Shown here: one piece after another, positions 11,301 through 15,238 of the stretch
How positions within the stretch are numbered: the first letter of the stretch is position 1
How the letters are laid out: every line of letters begins with the position of its first letter
Origin: Ectocarpus siliculosus
Taxonomy: Eukaryota; Sar; Phaeophyceae; Ectocarpales; Ectocarpaceae
Length of the DNA stretch: 15,238 nucleotides
Direction of reading: 5' to 3'
NCBI GenBank assembly: GCA_000310025.1
Contig: FN649729.1
Span: 4,619,600-4,634,837, forward strand
The notes under the pieces: generated by a model
Databases searched by the model: none
The model's input: the letters and a program-made list of their open reading frames with translations, nothing else
Told to the model about the DNA's origin: nothing
Position numbers and translations under genes: made by a program

Positions 11301-14300
11301 CGCGAAGGGTAACCCTGTTACCCTCCCTCCCCCTCTGTCTACCAACCCAACCCTCGACGTCGCTGAAACCAACAACAGCTGGAGAACGCCACCAACTACC
11401 GCATCCTATCGGCTAGCGGGTGCATCACCCTGGAAGGCGTGGAGGACGCCGATCGTTTCACGGCCATCCAAGACGCCTTTACCACGGTCGGGGTGGAGGA
11501 AGACGCGCAGATGCAGGTGCGGCGTTTGCTGTCTTCTTTTCTATATAGTCGTTTCATGCGCGGCGTGTCTTTTGGCGGTTGGCGTGTCAGGGGCGCAGAG
11601 TGGGGGGTTGGTTGCGTTGTGCCTTTCGAGGGTCGATGGTTGCGCGGGGGAATGTGGGGTTTACACCCCCCCCCCGAATCTGGTCAGTGCAGTGACAACC
11701 GTGACTTGTTTTTGTCTCGCTTCGTAAGGAGTGAAGGGGGTGAGGAAGGAGGATTTCCGCCCGGCCCTTCCCCCCTCGCTCTTTCGAGCTTCCCCTTATG
11801 TAGCTATTTGGACCTGATTGTACCAGAGCACGTGCTCAACTCATTGTTGAATCTGTCGCCAAAGGAACGGAGCGTGCGTTGCTTGCGGTTTATTCGTGCC
11901 GCTGATCGTTTCCCCTCGTGTGTGTCTCTCTTTTCGCGTGTACTGTGTGCTGCGGGGCTGCTGTACTGTACACACAGGTGTGGAAAGCGCTGTCGGCGGT
12001 GCTCCACCTGTCGACCTTGGAGTTCCACGAGGCCGATCACCAGGAGGGGCCGGTCGCGGCGATCTCCGATAGAACGGTGAGCTCAGCGACAGCCACCGGA
12101 GCCGGGCAGCAGTTGTCGAGAAGGATGCAGTATACTTGTATCACTTTTTTTTCATCTTTCATTTGTTCATGTTACAAAGTGTTTTTTACGTTGTTCTTAT
12201 TACTACGAGGGGTGACATTCATTGTCGAATCAATATGTGGTGAGCACGGAGCATCGGCCGGCATACTGAATTGCATGCATGTGTCTTTCTCATATGCGGC
12301 AGATGTGTTATCTTCGTTGCACAGTTACGGTGTATTGGCTGGCACCGATGGAAAAACCTGAACCCCTTACCACAATTAAATCTGACTCTTGCTCCCTTCC
12401 CAACCGTATTCTGCTTGTTCTGGTGCTGCTGCTGGTGCTGCTACTGCTGCTGCTGCTACGACTGCAGACCTTGGCGAATGTGGCATCTCTGTTGGGCGTG
12501 GAAGAGAAAGCGTTGGAAGACATGCTCACCCTCAAGGTAGTGTGAACATGCGTGTGTGTCTCTGTTCGTCCCACAATATTTTGTTTTCGTTTCCCTCGAC
12601 GTGATGCCACACGGTTACAGCCTTCCGTTCTAAGAAATACCTGTTTTTTTTTGTTGTTTGGCATAGAATGTGACGTTGCTGAGCTCTAGTCATGACCACA
12701 ACAATTTTGTCACATGCCAACCTTTTTTTTGTTTGTTTTTTTGCAAAGGTGGTGCCGGTTACAAGGGGGGAGGTCTTCACGAAACGGCTGGCGATCAAGG
12801 AGGCCGTGCGATCTCGCGATGCGGCGACCAAGTCGCTGTACGAAGCCATCTTCATGTGGGTTGTGAAGGCGATCAACCTGTCCCTGGGGGGCACCAAGGT
12901 CAAGGGAGACGACAAGCTGCCCTTCATCGGACTGCTCGACATCTTCGGTAGGTGTTACGGTCGTTATTTGTGTGCCTTGTACCTCAATGTTTCCGGCTCT
13001 TCATCTACACTTCTTCGTATTCTTGACTGCTATTATTGGATCCGGTTAAACCAAGAGACACTTCCCGTCGAGATGTACTCTGTTCTTTGACTTTCGCACA
13101 CAACACCAAAGACGGACCGCCCGTTCGAAATTTTATGCATGATATGCATTCCCGTTGTAAAGGGTTTGTACGCAGACACAACCAATCACCGTTTCTAGGG
13201 TGTTAAGTGTGTTGCACCTTGTCCGCTTCAAGCTTAATGTTGCCACTACGTGCGCCTTTTCGCCTCTCCTTGTCATAACGGTCTCCTTTCGACTCTACAT
13301 CATCTCGCCGAATAACAACCGAACAGGGTTCGAAAACTTCGGGCACAAGAACAACCTGGAGCAGCTGCTGATCAACTACGCCAACGAGTCTCTGCAGGGT
13401 GACTTCAACAAGCAGGTATGGTGTGGTGATATGTGTGAACTATTGTCGGCAGGCTACGGTGGTGATGCCTCGCACCACCGTCCATGTAGTGGTGCTTGGT
13501 CCCGCAAGGATATCGTTTATGTCTCTTGAGGCGCGTTTGGGCTTTTCATCAGAGGTCTTGATTATGCCTCACGTACAGCAGTAGTCCTTGAATAGTGTAT
13601 CCGTCTTGTTTACCGGGCGTGTGAAGTGAAGTGCGTCCGTCCGTTTACTGCACCTCGGCAGAATGGTGTGTATTGTACGTGTGTACACTGCAACTGCTGA
13701 CGCCTCGCACCGTCTGTGTACGTGTTACTTGTACCAAACCGCAAGGACATCAATTTGTTTCTACTTTTTTTTCTCGTCTTTGTTCCGTGAATCGATGAAG
13801 GTGTTCGAGAACGAGCTGCGAGTTTACGCGGAGGAAGGGATCGACGTGACAGTCTCGGCCTCCGTCTACACGTCCTCTTGCCTGAGGATGCTTACGGGGA
13901 AGCGAGACGGCGTTCTGCCTGTGTAAGTTTTTTTTTTTTCTGGGCATGCAGCGCAGCCTTGAAAGATGTGTGCCGTGAGTCGCCCGCTTCGCACCGACCA
14001 TGTGCTGTTATTTATTTGTTTATGGTTTATCTCATGCCGTGTTTTTTTGTCTTGAGAATGCGGGTCGGTGCGGAGACCATGACGTACATACCACATGTAC
14101 TGCCGGGCTGATGACGTTAAGTCTCGCTTTTGCGTTATTCCCCGCCTCCGTGGACGAAACATGCACGTACGTCGCGACGCAGCCTGGACGACGTGTGCAG
14201 CCAGCCTCTGCCCACCGACAAGCGTTACCTCGAACGGTTACACGTTTCGTTCTCGAAGCGGAAGAGCATGGGCATGGACGTGGCCGTTTCCAGGTCTCGA

Positions 14301-14306
14301 GATCCG
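2127..14306 (+). CDS. Myosin heavy chain (motor domain), 12 exons, 3' end beyond window
   Basis: This is an ATP-driven actin motor. The exon set is join(2127..2324, 8703..8840, 9422..9535, 10012..10124, 10508..10817, 11379..11516, 11978..12076, 12468..12536, 12749..12947, 13327..13415, 13801..13922, 14183..14306), which gives 1713 nt or 571 codons with no frameshift. Visible in order: SH3-like N-terminus (about 14-66), NPLK adenine-site strand (120-123), P-loop GESGAGKT (173-180), switch I NDNSSRFGK (223-231), EKSRV and GERNFHILYEL (256-276), upper 50-kDa segment ending in AVLHLSTLEF, TRGE...RDAATKSLY (399-424), switch II DIFGFE (457-462), relay helix LEQLLINYANE (470-480) and GVLPVLDDVC (526-535). 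Missing from the window are the transducer, the lower actin-binding part, converter, IQ neck and tail. Nine of the twelve introns are phase 0. The class is not assignable without the tail. The family call is secure; exon borders rest on splice consensus plus continuity of family motifs. Confidence 0.95.
2441..2456. repeat. GCT/CTG microsatellite
   Basis: Five GCT units just inside intron 1, about 115 bp after the exon 1 donor. Confidence 0.8.
2977..3762 (+). other. GC-rich open stretch in intron 1, possible exon or nested ORF
   Basis: A + strand frame is open from 2977 to 3762 with an ATG at 3010 (250 codons from that ATG). It begins just after several CAG trinucleotides that could serve as acceptors, and entry at 3001 or 3010 would be in frame with exon 1. 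The protein is rich in Pro, Ala, Ser and Thr. One more ordered-looking stretch, FRAMVELGFEDDTQEEIRAA, is followed by an Ala run encoded by GCT repeats. The minus strand is also open over 3003-3611, as expected for GC-rich sequence, so openness alone is weak evidence. I recognise no family and see no strong donor inside. Confidence 0.2.
3538..3563. repeat. GCT microsatellite
   Basis: GCT triplets with one GTT interruption. In the + frame of the 2977-3762 open stretch they encode an alanine run. Confidence 0.8.
4631..4653. repeat. (CTG)7 microsatellite in intron 1
   Basis: An uninterrupted run of CTG triplets, the purest triplet tract in the window. Confidence 0.9.
6181..6411 (+). mobile_element. 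Putative tRNA-derived SINE
   Basis: A tRNA-like head starts near 6193. It has a polymerase III A box at 6200-6211 (TGGTCTAGTTGG) and a perfect B box at 6244-6254 (GGTTCGAATCC), at tRNA spacing. The cloverleaf is degenerate: the 5' and 3' acceptor strands do not pair and the T stem has only three good pairs, so this is not a working tRNA gene. About 150 bp of non-tRNA body follow, including a second A-box-like TGGCCAAGTGGA at 6307. Near-identical flanks, ACCAAGTTCATA (6169-6180) and CCAAGTCATAAG (6412-6423 region), differ by one base insertion over the core and could be a target-site duplication. The boundaries are tentative. Confidence 0.5.
8703..8840 (+). CDS. Myosin exon 2: start of the motor head
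   Basis: This exon encodes residues 67-112. It contains DMTALHHIHEAGILHNLKER, the family's DMTxLxxLxExxxLxNLxxR segment, and ends in QTPYTWM, the start of the YTxxGxIL strand. The acceptor is TTTCCTGCAG|GAT and the donor is ATG|GTGAGT. Both borders are phase 0. Confidence 0.95.
8841..9421 (+). other. Intron 2 (581 bp)
   Basis: Bounded by GTGAGT and GTGGCAG, phase 0, with a T-rich acceptor approach. The first 380 bases contain coding-like sequence broken by stops, listed separately. Confidence 0.9.
8887..9220 (+). pseudogene. Coding-like relic inside intron 2
   Basis: Read in one frame from 8887 the sequence gives VRVNFWDPDPVHFDGEAIA, a stop (8944), then MEGAAGDVVPKVDLVMTAYS, a stop (9016), then TLQLHDASVDQTKMTV. 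From 9080, directly after a TTTTAG, a second frame gives YQLEDLAIAVKKRV, a stop (9122), then NLNERSKGEEETNAIASED and a terminal stop at 9218. The composition (charged, non-repetitive, acidic C-terminal tail) looks more like old protein sequence than intron. It is not myosin sequence, and the splice of exon 2 to exon 3 is intact without it. I do not recognise the family. A decayed retroelement or gene fragment is the likeliest reading; chance is possible. Confidence 0.25.
9422..9535 (+). CDS. Myosin exon 3: adenine-site strand
   Basis: This exon encodes residues 113-150, GTILLAVNPLK followed by PPIEDFMNRSLDPERPHPYAIAE. It completes the YTWMGTILLAVNP strand begun in exon 2 and leads into the PHxYAIA(E/D) motif before the P-loop. 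The usual tyrosine eight residues after the Asn of NPxK is a proline here (residue 128). The acceptor is TTCGTGGCAG|GGG, preceded by a T-rich tract; the donor is GAG|GTACGT. Phase 0 on both sides. Confidence 0.95.
9536..10011 (+). other. Intron 3 (476 bp)
   Basis: Bounded by GTACGT and TTTTACAG, phase 0. Apart from a long G tract at 9790-9807, nothing else is recognised. Confidence 0.9.
9790..9807 (+). repeat. Poly-G tract in intron 3
   Basis: Eleven G, one C, then six G. Such a run could form a G-quadruplex in the transcript or coding strand; this is an inference from base content. Confidence 0.7.
10012..10124 (+). CDS. Myosin exon 4: P-loop
   Basis: This exon encodes residues 151-187 and two bases of codon 188. 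LSYRQM is followed by MNQSIVVSGESGAGKTETVK; GESGAGKT (173-180) is the Walker A loop that holds the ATP phosphates. The acceptor is TTATTTTACAG|CTC. The donor is CTGAG|GTACGT, leaving phase 2. The split codon AG|C gives Ser188, where many myosins have Arg or Lys (ILRYLA). Confidence 0.97.
10125..10507 (+). other. Intron 4 (383 bp)
   Basis: Bounded by GTACGT and GACCACAG. Its second half is A/C-rich (repeated ACA and CAA) with no T tract before the acceptor. The acceptor region is duplicated. Confidence 0.9.
10321..10356 (+). repeat. ACA triplet repeat in intron 4
   Basis: Runs of ACA/CAA triplets with a few ACG interruptions. Similar CAA-rich sequence recurs up to the acceptor at 10507. Confidence 0.8.
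10453..10508 (+). repeat. Direct repeat duplicating the exon 5 acceptor
   Basis: Two identical 20-bp copies (10453-10472 and 10489-10508), offset by 36 bp, each ending in ATTGACCACAG|C. Both AG sites therefore have the same context. Use of the upstream one would add 36 nt with no stop, starting NNQRNPTTIDHS before YLARRS. Confidence 0.9.
10508..10817 (+). CDS. Myosin exon 5: loop 1 and switch I
   Basis: This exon encodes residues 188-291 and is the longest in the window. It carries YLARRS, a short loop 1 (about 194-200), SSPILESFGNARTLRNDNSS, switch I (NDNSSRFGK, 223-231, whose Asn, Ser and Arg act in nucleotide hydrolysis), EPYLLEKSRV and GERNFHILYELVAGA. The acceptor is GACCACAG|C. A copy of the same acceptor lies 36 bp upstream in frame, so a 12-residue longer exon is possible. 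The donor is AAG|GTGCAG, followed ten bases later by a (GCCC)12 run. The left border is phase 2, the right phase 0. Confidence 0.96.
10827..10876 (+). repeat. (GCCC)12 tetranucleotide repeat next to a 5' splice site
   Basis: Twelve uninterrupted GCCC units at 10827-10874 followed by GC, starting ten bases after the intron 5 donor GT (10818). The complementary strand is GGGC-repeated and could form G-quadruplexes. In one frame it reads as Ala-Arg-Pro-Pro repeats. Confidence 0.95.
11101..11130 (+). repeat. GGAT microsatellite in intron 5
   Basis: Imperfect GGAT/GATG tetranucleotide units with small interruptions. Confidence 0.7.
11379..11516 (+). CDS. Myosin exon 6: upper 50-kDa segment
   Basis: This exon encodes residues 292-337. 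It contains YRILSASGCITLEGVEDADR and FTAIQDAFTTVGVEEDAQMQ, which match the family's YLNQSGCxxxxGxxDAxxFxxxxxAxxxxGxxxxxQ block. The acceptor AACCAACAACAG|CTG has an A/C-rich rather than T-rich approach. The donor is CAG|GTGCGG. Phase 0 on both sides. Confidence 0.95.
11517..11977 (+). other. Intron 6 (461 bp), open in the upstream frame
   Basis: Bounded by GTGCGG and ACACACAG, phase 0. The exon 6 frame runs through the whole intron without a stop and ends only at 12078-12080. The length is not a multiple of three, so retention would throw exon 7 out of frame. Confidence 0.9.
11978..12076 (+). CDS. Myosin exon 7: VWKALSAVLHLSTLEF segment
   Basis: This exon encodes residues 338-370. VWKALSAVLHLSTLEF is the family's (I/V)xxxLAAVLHLGNIxF helix and strand. 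EADHQEGPVAAISDRT follows as the variable stretch before the next conserved helix. The acceptor is ACACACAG|GTG and the donor ACG|GTGAGC. Phase 0 on both sides. Confidence 0.95.
12077..12467 (+). other. Intron 7 (391 bp)
   Basis: Bounded by GTGAGC and GACTGCAG, phase 0. Its last 45 bases are CTG-rich. Nothing else recognised. Confidence 0.9.
12422..12459 (+). repeat. CTG-rich tract before the exon 8 acceptor
   Basis: Imperfect CTG triplets occupy the place of the pyrimidine tract. They are in frame with exon 8 and would encode a leucine run if included. Confidence 0.8.
12468..12536 (+). CDS. Myosin exon 8: LANVASLLGVEEKALEDML helix
   Basis: This small 69-nt exon encodes residues 371-393 (TLANVASLLGVEEKALEDML then TLK). 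It fits the family's LxxxAxLLGVxxxxLxxxL helix before the cardiomyopathy-loop region. The acceptor ACTGCAG|ACC is approached by CTG-rich triplets instead of a clean pyrimidine run. The donor is AAG|GTAGTG. Phase 0 on both sides. Confidence 0.93.
12537..12748 (+). other. Intron 8 (212 bp)
   Basis: The shortest complete intron in the gene. Bounded by GTAGTG and GCAAAG, phase 0, with two long T runs before the acceptor. Confidence 0.9.
12749..12947 (+). CDS. Myosin exon 9: TEDS site and switch II
   Basis: This exon encodes residues 394-459 and one base of codon 460. It contains TRGEVFTKRLAIKEAVRSRD, AATKSLYEAIF, INLSL and FIGLLDIFG. DIFGFE (457-462, completed by exon 10) is switch II. Counting 16 residues back from the Asp of RDAATK puts the TEDS position at Glu401, an acidic residue. 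The acceptor TTTTTTTGCAAAG|GTG has a strong T tract. The donor is TTCG|GTAGGT, leaving phase 1. Confidence 0.96.
12948..13326 (+). other. Intron 9 (379 bp)
   Basis: Bounded by GTAGGT and CGAACAG, phase 1, splitting the glycine codon of DIFGFE. No other feature recognised. Confidence 0.9.
13327..13415 (+). CDS. Myosin exon 10: relay helix
   Basis: This exon completes Gly460 and encodes residues 461-489. FENFGHKNNLEQLLINYANE followed by SLQGDFNKQ is the relay helix that links the active site to the lever arm. The acceptor is CGAACAG|GG and the donor CAG|GTATGG. The split codon G|GG restores DIFGFE. Left border phase 1, right phase 0. Confidence 0.95.
13416..13800 (+). other. Intron 10 (385 bp)
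   Basis: Bounded by GTATGG and GATGAAG, phase 0. It contains two related segments (about 13463-13515 and 13698-13751) that share GCCTCGCACC and CCGCAAGGA blocks at similar spacing, suggesting an old internal duplication. Confidence 0.85.
13801..13922 (+). CDS. Myosin exon 11: relay loop region
   Basis: This exon encodes residues 490-529 and two bases of codon 530. VFENELRVYAEEGID matches the VFxxEQxxYxxEGI pattern. The next stretch, VTVSASVYTSSCLRML, departs from the usual Wxx(I/V)xFxDNxxCLxLI. TGKRDGVLPV then agrees with the GxxxxLDExC lead-in. The acceptor is ATCGATGAAG|GTG. The donor GT|GTAAGT leaves phase 2; reading through would stop at once (TAA). Confidence 0.9.
13923..14182 (+). other. 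Intron 11 (260 bp)
   Basis: Bounded by GTAAGT and GACGCAG, phase 2. A T run follows the donor. The acceptor lacks an adjacent pyrimidine tract; the nearest is about 30 bases upstream. Confidence 0.85.
14183..14306 (+). CDS. Myosin exon 12: LDDVC segment (last exon in window)
   Basis: This exon completes Val530 (GT|C) and encodes residues 531-571. LDDVCSQPLPTDKRYLERLH matches the family's LLDEECxxPxxTDxxFxxKL block. SFSKRKSMGMDVAVSRSRDP then leads toward the expected FxVxHYAGxVxY element, which is not in the window. The acceptor GCGACGCAG|C has a weak pyrimidine tract. The donor is CCG|GTAAGA, phase 0. Confidence 0.9.
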
Positions 14307-15238
14307 GTAAGAGGGCTGGCTCGCGTGCAATCTACAGCAGTTTTAGCTTTGCGTTGCATCACGTGTCGGTTGTTGTCTGGCGGCTGTAGTTTTTTGGGGT
14401 TTATGCCTGTCTCCGAAGCCTTTTGTTTTTGTTTCGTTATTGTTGACAAATCATGTTGCTAGCGGTGCCGCTGCTAGTCGCGGGGCCTCCTTTATATCAC
14501 GTGTGCTGTGTTGCCCTCGCTCATCTCTTCCTGTTTGCTTTTTTCTTGTGTACGATTTATCACGAGCAAGAGGCACTCTTAGTAGGTACCCTCGCCGTGT
14601 TGTGAGTTGAAAACGACAGCTCAACGGAAGCCGACAATATATGAACGAAAGAGAGGGTGAGCAAGTGGCGCACACGAGAGCCCTTCCAAATACACCCCCA
14701 TGCTCTGGTTGTCCTTCGTTTTCTAAATATTGCGAGCGGGCGTGAAAAAAGCAAGCGGCAATGCCCTTCCAACGTTTTGAAAAATGGGTTGAGCAAGCGG
14801 CAACGCCCTTCCAACGTTCTTTGAAAAACGGAGTTGAGACGCAAGTGGCTTCGCCCTTCCCCAGCAAGCGGCTCGACACCCTTCCAATGTCCTCCTCCCT
14901 CCTCGTGTCCGTGGCATTTGGCTGATGTTGTTGGCTGTGTTTGTAGCTCTTGGAGCAAGCGGCACTGACCCTTCCAATCCATCGAATAGGCCCCATCCGT
15001 TCAGTGCTGTTTGGTGTTGTGTCCGCGATAGGCGAGCGGCATCGGCCCTTCCGCTGCAAGTGTGCCTGACTCACCCTCCCTTATCCTTAACTGTCGCGGA
15101 AGCGCGTCGGTGTCGGGCAGTTTTTTTTTTGCTCCTAGAAGCGGGGTAATGTTTGTCTGTGTGCGTGTGCAAACATGAGCGCGTGCAGGCAGCGGGGACA
15201 AGCAAGTGGCCGAGCCCTTCCAAATCGTACCTACCTAC
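14307..15238 (+). other. Intron 12, continues past window end
   Basis: It starts with GTAAGA, phase 0. I find no frame encoding the expected transducer motif (HYAG-like) on to the window end, so the intron is at least 932 bp. Its second half carries the GCAAGYGGC / CCCTTCCAA repeat family. Confidence 0.75.
14661..15224 (+). repeat. Eight-copy degenerate repeat, core GCAAGYGGC ... CCCTTCCAA
   Basis: Copies begin at 14661, 14751, 14793, 14841, 14864, 14955, 15032 and 15202. Each has GCAAGCGGC, GCAAGTGGC or GCGAGCGGC, then usually 4-6 variable bases (more in the first copy), then CCCTTCC, mostly followed by AA. The second, third and fourth copies also share flanks (AACGTT...TTGAAAAA...GGTTGA), giving a tandem unit of 42-48 bp. 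Elsewhere spacing is irregular (23 to 170 bp). On the minus strand the core reads WKGVAAC, LEGHCRLL or VGRALPLA depending on frame. Confidence 0.9.

Larger units (their letters stand above)
10818..11378 (+). other. Intron 5 (561 bp)
   Basis: Bounded by GTGCAG and CAACAACAG, phase 0, with a CAA-rich acceptor approach. It starts with the (GCCC)12 run and holds a GGAT repeat near 11101. If retained, it adds a short Arg-Pro-Pro-Ala-repeat tail and stops at about 10914. Confidence 0.9.

Noticed and set aside
14451-15074. Minus-strand frame of 207 codons containing WKGVAAC-like repeats
   Set aside because: The repeats fall in different frames at irregular, non-codon spacing, and three overlapping minus frames are open. 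No known domain. Kept only as a repeat finding.
14661-15224. CRISPR-like array
   Set aside because: Repeats are degenerate, spacing varies from 23 to 170 bp, and the context is an intron of a eukaryotic gene.

Overview
The window looks like nuclear DNA of an intron-rich eukaryote. The best guess is a stramenopile, perhaps a brown alga: small phase-0-biased introns with GT..AG borders and T-rich acceptors, many CAG/CTG triplet runs, mixed GC content, and a motor-domain sequence (YTWMGTILLAVNPLK) in a style I associate with stramenopile myosins. The organism is an inference. The myosin identity is read directly from the sequence.

One gene dominates. Twelve exons on the + strand (2127-14306) join without any frameshift into 571 codons. 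They encode the N-terminal SH3-like domain and about the first three quarters of a myosin heavy-chain motor: P-loop GESGAGKT, switch I NDNSSRFGK, switch II DIFGFE and the relay-helix LEQLLINYANE are all present. The model stops at an intron donor (14307) just before the expected transducer segment, and no further exon is visible to the window end. The rest of the motor, the neck and the tail therefore lie downstream, and the myosin class cannot be assigned.

Layout: 1-2126 is upstream sequence with no supportable gene and only weak promoter hints. Exon 1 (2127-2324) is followed by a very long first intron (2325-8702, 6.38 kb). That intron holds a GC-rich, mostly stop-free stretch (2977-3762), several triplet repeats and a tRNA-derived SINE-like insertion of about 230 bp (6181-6411). 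From 8703 the gene is compact, with eleven exons separated by introns of 212-581 bp. Intron 2 carries coding-like but stop-interrupted sequence. Intron 4 has a duplicated 3' splice acceptor that stays in frame. Intron 5 begins with twelve GCCC units ten bases after its donor. The terminal intron (14307 onward) contains eight degenerate copies of a roughly 23-bp core, GCAAGYGGC(n)CCCTTCCAA.

There is no multi-gene system here. The interest lies in the unusual motor (adenine-pocket tyrosine replaced, relay-loop tryptophan missing, acidic TEDS residue) and in the intron content: repeats, possible alternative splicing, a relic coding segment and a possible SINE.
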